Of a stretch of DNA of 34,114 nucleotides, positions 9,618 to 18,216 are shown in pieces (the first letter of the stretch is position 1; the number at the start of each line of letters is the position of its first letter). The position numbers and the translations under genes were made by a program. The notes under the pieces are model-generated. The model made no database searches. It saw only the letters and a program-made list of their open reading frames with translations, and was not told where the DNA came from. The stretch spans positions 1-34,114 of the forward strand of contig JAISMC010000102.1 of NCBI GenBank assembly GCA_031276965.1, given 5' to 3'. The stretch is from Treponema sp. GTDB lineage: Bacteria; Spirochaetota; Spirochaetia; Treponematales; Breznakiellaceae.

Positions 9618-9660
9618 CTTGAATATCGGTTCCGGCGGAATTTTCTTTAACGAAATATGA

Positions 9661-9684
9661 AAAACGCCGGAAATTTCCGCCGGC
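9661..9684 (-). terminator. Probable intrinsic terminator downstream of the PEGA-like gene
   Basis: Minus strand GCCGG-cggaaattt-CCGGC-GTTTT; also nested in a wider CCGGCGGAA/TTCCGCCGG stem (9632-9683). Confidence 0.5.
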
Positions 9685-9701
9685 ATGGCCCTGCCCCGGG
9701 C

Positions 9702-10679
9702 CTATTCGCTCTCTTCAAAATTAAGATCCACCGTCAGGGCAATCCGGTAGGTACGGCCCTTCTGTAGTTTTATTGATTTAACGATGGCGTAATCGCTTAC
9801 CTGAAATTTAACCTCGTGTAAGCCGGGCTCCGCGGAATAGGGCCGCTTGAAGTTCTCCAGTTGGACGCCGTCAAAGTAAATGCGGGAGTCCTCGGGGGCT
9901 TCAAAAAGCACCAGGGGGGTGGCGTCCCGGAGCTCGATAGTTAAATCGCTTACCTTTCCCCTTTCAATCAGAAAACGGCGGCTTTCGGTACGGTAATCGT
10001 TGGAAAGTATCATCAGGTGATGTTCCCCCTCCCGGAGTATCCGCTCCTCCTGGGGTTTGTCTATCAGTTCGTTGTCGATGTAGACCGCCAGGGGTCTGTT
10101 GGGGAGCTGTTCAGGATAACGGGGATGTATCCTTACCCCTCCCTCATCGCTCAGAATAGGCTTGGCGTTTAAGCGGAAACGCATGGTTTCTACCTCTTCG
10201 CTCAGTCCGTTGGCCGCGGGATTCAGTTTGAAAATGACGGGAAAGGCCGAAGGGGGGATAAGTTCCACGGGAATCGACACATAGGGATTCGAACGGAGAC
10301 CGTGGTTAGTCCGGAGGGGAAACTGGTAGATGGTCTGAATTTTATTCGGCATAAGTTCCGAAACAAATGGCTTGCCCTGGATGTCGGCGGCGCCCGTTTC
10401 GGGGATCCTGTCCAGCTCTCCGTAGATCATCACCGTCAGGCTGCCCCGGTGGGCCAGGTAAGCCTGGGGGGCGGTCAGTTCCAGCTCCACCCCCCGGAAG
10501 AAGCGCACCTCCTCGTCAAGGCGGATGATAACCGCGTCGTTGTGAGAAAGGGAAATTGAAGCCCCTCCGGTATTTTCCACGGAGATCTCCAGACTCCCGG
10601 AGACGTTCAAATGAAGATTTTCCCCGTAGAGGGACAGAAAGCAAAAAAAGAATAAAGAGAAAAATCCGCAGCGTTTCAT
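9702..10679 (-). CDS. Secreted PEGA-domain-like protein
   Basis: Signal-peptide-like MKRCGFFSLFFFCFLSLYG; PEGA-like APEDSRIYFDGVQLENFKRPYSAEPGLHEVKFQVSDYAIVKSIKLQKGRTYRI. Confidence 0.7.
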   Translation of the reverse strand: MKRCGFFSLFFFCFLSLYGENLHLNVSGSLEISVENTGGASISLSHNDAVIIRLDEEVRFFRGVELELTAPQAYLAHRGSLTVMIYGELDRIPETGAADIQGKPFVSELMPNKIQTIYQFPLRTNHGLRSNPYVSIPVELIPPSAFPVIFKLNPAANGLSEEVETMRFRLNAKPILSDEGGVRIHPRYPEQLPNRPLAVYIDNELIDKPQEERILREGEHHLMILSNDYRTESRRFLIERGKVSDLTIELRDATPLVLFEAPEDSRIYFDGVQLENFKRPYSAEPGLHEVKFQVSDYAIVKSIKLQKGRTYRIALTVDLNFEESE

Positions 10680-11617
10680 TGCCGTTCCCTGAAAAGGAAT
10701 CTCCCCGGATCCTGGGCTCTGCCGTTCTGCCGCAGTTCAAAGTGCAGATGGGGTCCTGTAGACTGGCCGGTAGATCCAACCTTCCCTATAAGAGTACCTG
10801 ATCGGACGGCGCTTCGCAAGCTTGTGGTGATAAGTGAAAGATGGCCGTAGAGGCTTACCCAGTTTTCCTCGTGCCGGATGATGATGTACTTTCCATAAAC
10901 CGGATCTTCCCCCAGGCCGGTAACAATGCCCTCCCTGGCGGCGTATACCCCGGTCCCCTCCGGGGCGGCCAGATCCAGCCCTTCGTGCATGCGGGGCGTT
11001 CCGGTGATGGGGCTGATCCGCATTCCGAAGTTGCTGGTAACCCTGTAGTTGTACAGGGGGAAGCGGAAGGCCGTATTCAGAAAAAAGGCCCGCTCCGTGG
11101 GAGTAAAATCCGCCCCGGGGAGAAAACGGAACCGTTCCCGGCGGCCGTTCCGGGTAAAGCTTAGGATAATTCCCCGGTCCCCCCTGGCGGCACCCATGAT
11201 CCGCTCCAGGTCCGTTTCCGGGGTCTCGGGGATAAAGATCCCCGGCGCCGAGGGAAGGAGCAGGACGTTCCCCTGGGCGAAGGCGGAAGGATGGGCCAGC
11301 CTGTTTATCGTGGCCAGGGATGAGTAGGGAATATTACATCTTGCCGCCAGGCCGAAGATACCGTCCCCCGGCTCTGCGGTGTAGGAATAAACGGTCAGAT
11401 CCCCGGCCGGATTCTCCGGATCCTCTCCGTTCCAATCCCGGCTGAAAAGCCGGCGGCGGGCCTGTTCCACGTCGGCCTGATACTGCCTGAAGGCGGTGTC
11501 CCGGTTGTTCAGCCTGATGATGCGGGGATACCGGCTTTCCGTGTCCTGTGCCCTCCCGGAGCAGGGGATAAGGCTTTGGACTGCCAGCAGTATCAACGCC
11601 GCGACTGTCCTGTTCAC
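10676..11617 (-). CDS. LysM-containing M23 family metallopeptidase
   Basis: LysM-like YTAEPGDGIFGLAARCNIPYSSLATINRL; M23 RISPITGTPRMHEGLDLAAPEGTGVYAAREGIVTGLG...HLSLITTSLRSAVRSGTLIGKVGSTGQSTGPHLHFELRQNG. Stop overlaps the next start by ATGA. Confidence 0.94.
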   Translation of the reverse strand: MNRTVAALILLAVQSLIPCSGRAQDTESRYPRIIRLNNRDTAFRQYQADVEQARRRLFSRDWNGEDPENPAGDLTVYSYTAEPGDGIFGLAARCNIPYSSLATINRLAHPSAFAQGNVLLLPSAPGIFIPETPETDLERIMGAARGDRGIILSFTRNGRRERFRFLPGADFTPTERAFFLNTAFRFPLYNYRVTSNFGMRISPITGTPRMHEGLDLAAPEGTGVYAAREGIVTGLGEDPVYGKYIIIRHEENWVSLYGHLSLITTSLRSAVRSGTLIGKVGSTGQSTGPHLHFELRQNGRAQDPGRFLFRERQ

Positions 11618-11870
11618 GGATGTCCTTCAACGCGAAGCTCCCCGGCCGGGGAGGGGGGATATGTTCTTGAACCGGAATGGGCGCCGGGCCCGTAAGTCTG
11701 CGGAATAACAGCCTCCTCGATACAAAACGATTCCGCCGCGGAACGGGCGGCGTTTCAACCGGCCTTCCAATGACTCTCCCGGCCCTGAAGGGCGGGATAT
11801 GGACCCGCCGGCGAATCAAACGGCCGTGCAGGGACCGGACGGGAGATTCGGCGGACAGTAGATTTCCTTG

Positions 11871-11904
11871 AAAAAAAAGGCAAGGGCGTATCCCTTGCCT
11901 TTTT
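11871..11904. terminator. Bidirectional intrinsic terminator downstream of the ferredoxin gene
   Basis: AAAAAAAAGGCAAGGGcgtaTCCCTTGCCTTTTT: strong stem with A-tract and T-tract on opposite sides. Confidence 0.85.
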
Positions 11905-11921
11905 GAAAATCTCCCTCCCGC

Positions 11922-12092
11922 TTACTCGGCTGAAATAGCTTCGGTAGGGCAGACCCCGGCACAGGCGCCGCAGTCCTGACATTTGGCAGGATCGATCCAG
12001 CGGGCGTTATCTTTTTCGGATATCGCCTCCACGGGACACTCATTGTCACAGGAACCGCAGTTGATACATGCGTCACTGATCTTATAAGCCAT
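11922..12092 (-). CDS. 2x[4Fe-4S] ferredoxin, 56 aa (absent from the supplied ORF track)
   Basis: Manual translation: MAYKISDACINCGSCDNECPVEAISEKDNARWIDPAKCQDCGACAGVCPTEAISAE*; two CxxCxxCxxxCP motifs. Confidence 0.96.
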   Translation of the reverse strand: MAYKISDACINCGSCDNECPVEAISEKDNARWIDPAKCQDCGACAGVCPTEAISAE

Positions 12093-12123
12093 ACAATACC
12101 TCTCTATATTTTCTGGTATTTAC

Positions 12124-12152
12124 ATAGTACTATAAAATCCGGGATAGTTCAA
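12124..12152 (-). promoter_or_regulatory. Possible sigma70-like promoter for the ferredoxin gene
   Basis: Minus strand TTGAAC-17 nt-TACTAT about 30 bp upstream of the ferredoxin ATG. Confidence 0.45.
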
Positions 12153-12367
12153 GGGAATTTGGGTTCTTCGTCCGCAGGCGGGTCCTATACCCGGAAGTCC
12201 GCCTTTGGGCGGTTTTGACAGAGGCCTCCGCTTTGGATCAGGGGTATTGGACCCCGCATAAAATTTATCCTTTGCGGAACGGCGGCGTCCTCTTCGGAGC
12301 GGGAAGGTCATTTTAAAAATCCAGGCGAACCTTGATTTATCGGTTTTGGCGGGATAAATGTTATAGA

Positions 12368-12404
12368 GGAGTTGTCCGGAAACTTCAGTTTTCCGGAGAA
12401 CTCC
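12368..12404. repeat. Long hairpin with AAACTTCAGTTTT core in the leader of the 12446 gene
   Basis: GGAGTTGTCCGGAAACTTCAGTTTTCCGGAGAACTCC, nearly perfect inverted repeat. Confidence 0.8.
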
Positions 12405-12445
12405 AGTATGTTTTGTGTACTGGATGCAGGGGACAATATATAATC

Positions 12446-13396
12446 ATGCTGGTCTTGAAAGAAAATGAAGAACGTCTGGTAGAGGAAGTTGAAGCCTATC
12501 TTGAAGCCGGCTATCCCGAAGAAAGCGCTTTGGCCCGTCAGCGTTTCCGCTGTCTCCGCAGCTTGGGGGAGGCTATTTCCCAGTACCCTTCGGTTAAGGA
12601 TGTCCAGCTTCTGCGGGGCGAACCGCTGGATGAGTCGAAGCTGGTCCAGTCCCTCTGCGCTTTTGCCCCTTCCTCTCATTTGCTCCATATGCCCACCAAG
12701 GTCGTGGCGGCCCGCAGTTTTCTAATCGCCAAGTATCACGCCTTTGCCCTCCTGATCATCCTTACTCAGAACGATGGGACCTTTTATAAACCCCTGCGGG
12801 AAGTACTGTTTTCCATTGTCTGTACCCTCATGGCGGAGGAGGTTTACTTTTCCTGCCTGGGGGAGTCCTCCTTTTCTGAGCAGATAAAGATACAACTGGC
12901 CAATGATTTAATTTCCCTCTGGGACAGCGGGACCGATCCCCGTTCACACCGCCATCTTCCCGCCCTTGAAGCCCTTTGGACCTCCAGGGACGGGGCGCCC
13001 CCCAGTTTCGGTACTATGGACGGATCCAGTGAATTGATGCGCCTTTCCCTTGACATGGGGAAGGACTGGGATGATTTCCTGGTACAGATGACCTCGAAGG
13101 ATGATACCCGCTGGGCTTTGGAGGAATTTCTCTTCGGTCTGTCCTACGAAGAAATTATATCGGTCAGGACCAGGTTGAAACGTTTTGGAATTTCCGCGGT
13201 GGGATATGAGGAAATACACGGCTACTTAGGAAGTCATCCGGCCTATAACATTGTAAGAAGCAGTGATCCCCGGGTCATTTATGACTTTTATGTGGCCCGC
13301 CGGGATGCGGCCGCCTTTAGAAAAAAAGTCGCCGCCCCGGGGCCGTGGCGGACCCTGGAGGAGATCTACCTGAAATACCGGATCATCCGGGAGTAG
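12446..13396 (+). CDS. Conserved-looking hypothetical protein, 316 aa
   Basis: ORF with coding-like composition; start moved from 12332 to ATG 12446 (MLVLKENEERLVEEVEAYLEAGYPEES) because the upstream part spans an intergenic hairpin. No family recognised. Confidence 0.8.
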   Translation: MLVLKENEERLVEEVEAYLEAGYPEESALARQRFRCLRSLGEAISQYPSVKDVQLLRGEPLDESKLVQSLCAFAPSSHLLHMPTKVVAARSFLIAKYHAFALLIILTQNDGTFYKPLREVLFSIVCTLMAEEVYFSCLGESSFSEQIKIQLANDLISLWDSGTDPRSHRHLPALEALWTSRDGAPPSFGTMDGSSELMRLSLDMGKDWDDFLVQMTSKDDTRWALEEFLFGLSYEEIISVRTRLKRFGISAVGYEEIHGYLGSHPAYNIVRSSDPRVIYDFYVARRDAAAFRKKVAAPGPWRTLEEIYLKYRIIRE

Positions 13397-13483
13397 CGTT
13401 TCGTTAAAAACCTGCGCCGGAAATTGCCAACATCCCCGTCCGCGAGGACATTGGCCCCGTAAAGCGGTTTTCCCCCTGGGGCG

Positions 13484-13668
13484 GAAAACTTCTAAAAACC
13501 CGAAGTTTTCACGCGCTGAATTTGTTTGAAACCCGGTTGGCTGTCCCGGTTTAGCGCGGCACAAGTTTCCCGGGAAAACGCGGATTTTTGACAAAATCTA
13601 CGTTTTCCTGTTGTTTTTAAGTGGCTTCCGGCGAACCTTTTGTTCGGCGGCAGCTGAAGTTTTCGAAC
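13484..13668. repeat. Multi-hairpin intergenic repeat element (diverged copy)
   Basis: GAAAACTTC/GAAGTTTTC at 13484-13510; GTTTGAAACCCGGTTGG at 13524-13540; GGAAAACGcgGATTTTtgacAAAATCtaCGTTTTCC at 13573-13608; CTGAAGTTTTCGAAC at 13654-13668. Confidence 0.6.
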
Positions 13669-13678
13669 GGCTCCGCTT

Positions 13679-15220
13679 TTAAAAAATGATCCGGGGCGCC
13701 TGTTTAACCGCTACTCCCCGCTTGTTCAGGCCGCCTTCCGCCGTTTTGGCCGCGGACGCTTCAGGCTGAAACGGCGTTTCATCTGCGGCATTTATTTTCG
13801 GCGGAAGATTTGCAGCGCCGGGAGAGGCCGGAGCCTTTCCCCCGGAAAATTCCCGCCCTTCCCCGGGAAAGAAAGTCCGCAGTTCCCGGGAATTTACAAA
13901 GCCGTCAAAAAAGTCCGCATGGTTCATCCTGATTTTCTCCAGGATCTCCCGAAGTCCCAAATAAATTTCCCGCACTTCGGTTCTGGTCTTATCCGTCAAG
14001 GATCGGATCAGCTCCAGGGCTTTTTCAAAACGCCGGCAGCGGTCTGCGATGTCTCCGCTCTCCCGGTCCATCCGCCGGCGGTTTTCAGCTTGTTCCCCGG
14101 CTGCCCTTTCGATGTTTCCGTTCAGGACCCTGCTCTTTTCCGCAGCTTCGGCGATGCCCTTCAGGCCGCCGGTGAAGCGGCGCATCTCTCCGGTTATTTC
14201 GCCAAAACCCAAAGAGGAACGTTCACTGGCATTGAGGGCGTTTTTGGTTTTTACCGCTATCTCCGCCAGTTCCTCTTGTATGCGCCGGGCATTTTCCCTG
14301 GTGGATTCGGCGAGCTTTTTAATTTCATCCGCCACCACGGCGAATCCGGCTCCGGCGGCTCCCGCATGGGCGCTTTCGATGGCGGCGTTCATGGAGAGGA
14401 GATTGGTCTGTTCCGATATCTGGTTGATAAGTCCGGCAAACCCGGCGATCTTTTCTACATCCCCGGAGATATTTTTTATGATGTCGTTTACTTCAAAGAC
14501 CCGGCTTTCTTCTTCGGATACTTTTTCCTCCAGGGTTTTTGCCGTACCGGAACTTTCCTTAAGCCGGGAGACTACCGTGCCGGTTACGGAGACGGCTTCG
14601 TTCAGATCCTTTCCGGCCTGTTCCATAAAACGGGCCTGTTCCCCGGTTTCATCCCTCAAGAAATTAAGTGAGTCCCCTATGCCGTTCAAATCTTCCCCGG
14701 CCCGATTGGCGGCTTCTTCAATCTCTAAGCATTGCCGGGTAACGCCTTCGATAATGTCCCCGAGATGTTCGGCGATGACTTTTTCTTCGGCGCTCTTGGA
14801 ACCGAGTTCTTTTTTTCTTACGGCGCATTCTCCAATCAAGGAGCGGAGGCGCTCAAATAACGTTCCCAGGACAGCCAGGGAATCCCTCAGTTCCGAAAGT
14901 CCCGTGCCGGGGTCCGCTTCCGGAATTTCGGCCAGGGCCCGGAGATCTTTTTCTTCCAGGGGACGGACCATGCGCTTGAGCAGATCCGCCTTACGGAAGA
15001 GCCGGCCCAGTCTCCAGAGGAGTATGCCCATGCCCAGGAGGGCGGTCAGCGTCTTAACCAGTCCGCCCCCCAGGATGACAAGGCGGAGCCGTCCCGGATC
15101 TCCGCCGCCGGCCAGAAGAAGCTGGATGAAGCTTAAGCCCAGGATCAGGGCGGCGGAAAAAAGCAGGATGAAGAGATAAGGACCCATGCCCCGGAGAACC
15201 GGAACCTCACTGTTTTTCAT
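13679..15220 (-). CDS. Methyl-accepting chemotaxis protein-like signal transducer
   Basis: [54 protein letters not shown] (MCP signalling hairpin); two N-terminal TM segments. Confidence 0.94.
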   Translation of the reverse strand: MKNSEVPVLRGMGPYLFILLFSAALILGLSFIQLLLAGGGDPGRLRLVILGGGLVKTLTALLGMGILLWRLGRLFRKADLLKRMVRPLEEKDLRALAEIPEADPGTGLSELRDSLAVLGTLFERLRSLIGECAVRKKELGSKSAEEKVIAEHLGDIIEGVTRQCLEIEEAANRAGEDLNGIGDSLNFLRDETGEQARFMEQAGKDLNEAVSVTGTVVSRLKESSGTAKTLEEKVSEEESRVFEVNDIIKNISGDVEKIAGFAGLINQISEQTNLLSMNAAIESAHAGAAGAGFAVVADEIKKLAESTRENARRIQEELAEIAVKTKNALNASERSSLGFGEITGEMRRFTGGLKGIAEAAEKSRVLNGNIERAAGEQAENRRRMDRESGDIADRCRRFEKALELIRSLTDKTRTEVREIYLGLREILEKIRMNHADFFDGFVNSRELRTFFPGEGREFSGGKAPASPGAANLPPKINAADETPFQPEASAAKTAEGGLNKRGVAVKQAPRIIF

Positions 15221-15698
15221 ATTGCTGGGTCTCTTGGGAAATGTATTCCAGCGTTATACCGGCTTTTTGAAACATAGCTTCCGAATCGGCGGCGTCATGG
15301 TAGCGCCGCTGGCAGACCACCCTGACTATGCCGCAGTTTATGATAAGCATGGCGCAGGTTCTGCAGGGAGTCATGCGGCAGTAGAGGGTTGCCCCCCCTA
15401 TAGCGATGCCCCGCTTCGCGGCCTGACAGATGGCGTTCTGTTCCGCATGAACCGTTCTGACGCAGTGGGTGGTGATGGAGCCGTCTTCGTGAACCATCTG
15501 CTTTAGCTGATGTCCCGCCTCGTCGCAGTGAGGCAGCCCCGCAGGGGCGCCCACATACCCCGTTACCAGGAGTTGATTATCCTTGGCGATGACGCATCCC
15601 GAGCGGCCCCGGTCACAGGTAGCCCGCTTTGAAATAGCGTCGCAGACTTCCATAAAATATTCGTCCCAGCTTGGACGCCGGTATGCCGTTTCAGCCAT
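15207..15698 (-). CDS. dCMP deaminase family protein
   Basis: [54 protein letters not shown]...[19 protein letters not shown]...[15 protein letters not shown] (HAE and PCxxC zinc motifs). Confidence 0.95.
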   Translation of the reverse strand: MAETAYRRPSWDEYFMEVCDAISKRATCDRGRSGCVIAKDNQLLVTGYVGAPAGLPHCDEAGHQLKQMVHEDGSITTHCVRTVHAEQNAICQAAKRGIAIGGATLYCRMTPCRTCAMLIINCGIVRVVCQRRYHDAADSEAMFQKAGITLEYISQETQQYEKQ

Positions 15699-15769
15699 CG
15701 CAACCTCTTCAATCTGCCCGCGGGCTGCCGTATTGTATCACCGATACCCTCCCTAGTACAGTATGACTC

Positions 15770-16666
15770 ATGTACCTCACTATTTCAATGAATCCGACCC
15801 TGCAAAAAATCGTCTGTTTCTCTTCTATAACAAAGGATGCGGTAAACCGGAGCCGGCGGCACCGCTTTGATGTTGCCGGGAAGGGTCTTAATGTATGCCG
15901 GGTACTCTCTCAGCTTGGCAAGGACGCCGTGCACCTCACCATCCTGGGGGGAGAAACAAGGCCCCTTTTTTTGGAGATGAGCCGCCGGGAGGGGATAGCC
16001 CTGCAATGGGTGGACAGCGGAATCCCCATCCGCTTCTGTTATACCCTCATCGACGAGGGGGACGGTACTGTTACCGAATTAATCGAAAATACCCAGTCCG
16101 TCGCGGCGGGAACCGAAGAACGGCTTCGGGAGGCTTATGAGGACATGCTTCCCAAATGCGGCGTGGTGGTGATTGCCGGTACCAAGGCCGGCGGCCTCTC
16201 CGGTGGACTGGTGCCTTTTATGGTACGCCGGGCCAAGGAGACGGGACGGAGGGTGGCGCTGGATCTCTGGGGAGGGGATCTCCTCAAAAGCCTTCCCTAT
16301 GGTCCCGATGTGATAAAACCGAATCTGACGGAATTTGCCGCCACCTTTTTCCCGGAGGAAGCGGGGACTCCCGGCAGGGAACAGGTTCGGGAACTTTGCA
16401 TCAGGCTCTGCAGGGAATACCGCTGCGCCGTAGTTCTTACCAGGGGGACCGGAGCGGTCTGGTATGCGGAGGGGGAGACCTTTGCCGAATATCCCTTTGT
16501 TCCCGCTGCGGAAGCGGTAAACACCACCGGTTCGGGAGACGCCTTTACCGCGGGGCTTGTTGCGGCCCTGGGGGAAGGACAGGGCCTGCGGGAGGCCGTC
16601 GCCGGGGGTGTCCGCTGCGGGGGTCTCAATGCGGGTTTCCTGCAGGTCGGTACGATTAAAGCCTAG
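15770..16666 (+). CDS. PfkB family sugar kinase (1-phosphofructokinase/tagatose-6-phosphate kinase-like)
   Basis: MYLTISMNPTLQKIVCFSS...DVAGKGLNVCRVLSQLGKDAVHLTILGG; C-terminal NTTGSGDAFTAGLVAAL PfkB signature. Confidence 0.9.
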   Translation: MYLTISMNPTLQKIVCFSSITKDAVNRSRRHRFDVAGKGLNVCRVLSQLGKDAVHLTILGGETRPLFLEMSRREGIALQWVDSGIPIRFCYTLIDEGDGTVTELIENTQSVAAGTEERLREAYEDMLPKCGVVVIAGTKAGGLSGGLVPFMVRRAKETGRRVALDLWGGDLLKSLPYGPDVIKPNLTEFAATFFPEEAGTPGREQVRELCIRLCREYRCAVVLTRGTGAVWYAEGETFAEYPFVPAAEAVNTTGSGDAFTAGLVAALGEGQGLREAVAGGVRCGGLNAGFLQVGTIKA

Positions 16667-16695
16667 CCCTCCGGCGGAGGGGCGGGTTTTGCCGT

Positions 16696-17457
16696 TTAGG
16701 AATAGTAGTAGCCAAGGATGTCCACGCTGAATTTATTCCGGTCTCCCCGGTAGCGGGCGATGGAGAATTCTACCGGCGAAGGGGATTCATCGGAATAGGC
16801 CACGGTCTTAACCAGAATGAGGGCTTTGTTCTTGGAAATCTGCAGCAGCTCCGCCTCTTTTTGATGGGCGTTGACCGCCTCGATTTCCCGGCGTACCCGG
16901 TTCACCCGCACGTGGAAAAGTTTCTCCAGGGACCGGTACAGGGACTTGGAGCTGAAATCCACCTCCATCAGCTTGGCGTAGGGATCATAGGGAAGAAAGG
17001 TTTCCACGTATACCAGGGGTACCTTATCCGCCAGCCGGACCCTGCTCAGGTAGATTAGGGGAGCGTCCAGGGAAACATCCAGTTTTGTATTGGCTTCATG
17101 GGGACCGGTTAGTTTTTTTAATGTAATCACCTTGGTCTGGGGGGTAAGCCCCTTGGAGATCATCTCCTTATCAAAAGTTTCCAGTTTGCTTAAAAAGCGT
17201 TCCTCCACTTTATGCTTGGATACAAAGGTTCCCTTCCCCTTGTACCGGTTCAGAAATCCCTCCGCCACCAGTTCGCTGAAGGCTTGACGAATGGTGGGCC
17301 GGGATACCTGGAGCAGGCTGCAGAGTTCGTTTTCCGGGGGCAGCATGTCCCCCTCTTTCAGGACCCCCTTGTCTACCAGGGCAAGCACCTGTTTTTTCAG
17401 TTGATAGTAGAGGGGGACAGGCACATTCTTGTCCAGTTTGATGACCTCTAAACCCAT
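16696..17457 (-). CDS. GntR family transcriptional regulator (HutC subfamily, UTRA domain)
   Basis: VPLYYQLKKQVLALVDKGVLKEGDMLPPENELCSLLQVSRPTIRQAFSELVAEGFLNRYKGKGTFVSKHKV wHTH; UTRA-like C-terminal half. Confidence 0.94.
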   Translation of the reverse strand: MGLEVIKLDKNVPVPLYYQLKKQVLALVDKGVLKEGDMLPPENELCSLLQVSRPTIRQAFSELVAEGFLNRYKGKGTFVSKHKVEERFLSKLETFDKEMISKGLTPQTKVITLKKLTGPHEANTKLDVSLDAPLIYLSRVRLADKVPLVYVETFLPYDPYAKLMEVDFSSKSLYRSLEKLFHVRVNRVRREIEAVNAHQKEAELLQISKNKALILVKTVAYSDESPSPVEFSIARYRGDRNKFSVDILGYYYS

Positions 17458-17582
17458 GGCATTCTCCTTATTCGCAATGGGGCCGGCGCTCCGTCCTCCG
17501 GGGGGAGGTTCATTTGTTTTCGTATCCCCGCATACAGGTTTTTTGTGCGGCCCGTCCTGCAGGCGCTGCAGCGGTCCGCCGC

Positions 17583-18215
17583 TTACCGGCGTTCTTTTAC
17601 CAGTTTTACCGATTGTTCACATACCGCGGTAATTGCCTGGTAGTCTCCGGCGTTTACCGCCCTGCGGTCGCACAGCCAGCCGCCGCCTACGGCAAAGACC
17701 GCAGGGGTAATATAATCCCCCAGGTTATTCAGATCCACCCCGCCGGTGGGGATGAAGGAGACATTGGGGAAGGGGCCCGACAGCGCCTTGATTGCCTTGA
17801 TTCCGCCATATACGGAGGCGGGGAAAAATTTAAGCACCCGCAGTCCCGCCTTCAGCGCCGCGGTAATTTCCGTGGGGGTAACGCAGCCGGGGAAAACATC
17901 GATGCCGCTGGAAAGACAGTGTTCAACAATCACAGGATCATAACCGGGGGATACGATGAATTGGGCCCCCCGGCGTATCGCCTCTTTGCAGTGGTCCAGG
18001 CTCAGTACGGTTCCCCCTCCTACCAGTACCCCGGGACAACCCTTCGCTACCGCTTCGATGGAGGCAAGCCCCGCATTTGTCCTGAGGGTGATCTCCATAA
18101 TATCCACCCCTCCGGCCAGCATGGCCCTGGCGGTGTCCGCCGCCCGGGCCGCATCATCCATCACCACCACCGGTACAAGGTAAGCTGCGCCGATCCGTTT
18201 CTGAACATCGCTCAT
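17583..18215 (-). CDS. eda: KDPG/KHG aldolase family protein
   Basis: YLVPVVVMDDAARAADTARAMLAGGVDIMEITLRTNAGLASIEAVAKGCPGVLVGGGTVLSLDHCKEAIRRGAQFIVSPGYDPVIVEHCLSSGIDVFPGCVTPTEI. Confidence 0.94.
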   Translation of the reverse strand: MSDVQKRIGAAYLVPVVVMDDAARAADTARAMLAGGVDIMEITLRTNAGLASIEAVAKGCPGVLVGGGTVLSLDHCKEAIRRGAQFIVSPGYDPVIVEHCLSSGIDVFPGCVTPTEITAALKAGLRVLKFFPASVYGGIKAIKALSGPFPNVSFIPTGGVDLNNLGDYITPAVFAVGGGWLCDRRAVNAGDYQAITAVCEQSVKLVKERR

Positions 18216-18216
18216 G

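Noticed and set aside
9521-9640. SRP RNA, tmRNA or 6S RNA identity for the structured region
   Set aside because: I see no GGAAGGAAGCAGCC-type SRP core, no tmRNA T-arm/CCA end, and no convincing 6S closing stem and central bubble; left as an unassigned candidate.
11816-12076. 86-aa ORF over the ferredoxin locus
   Set aside because: Wrong frame; the in-frame ferredoxin has both Fe-S motifs.
12120-12311. 63-aa minus-strand ORF upstream of the ferredoxin
   Set aside because: Overlaps the ferredoxin promoter region and small hairpins; Pro/Arg-rich composition, no motif.
14049-15179. 376-aa plus-strand ORF antisense to the MCP gene
   Set aside because: Ser/Arg-rich shadow ORF opposite a strong MCP gene; typical artefact of high-GC sequence.
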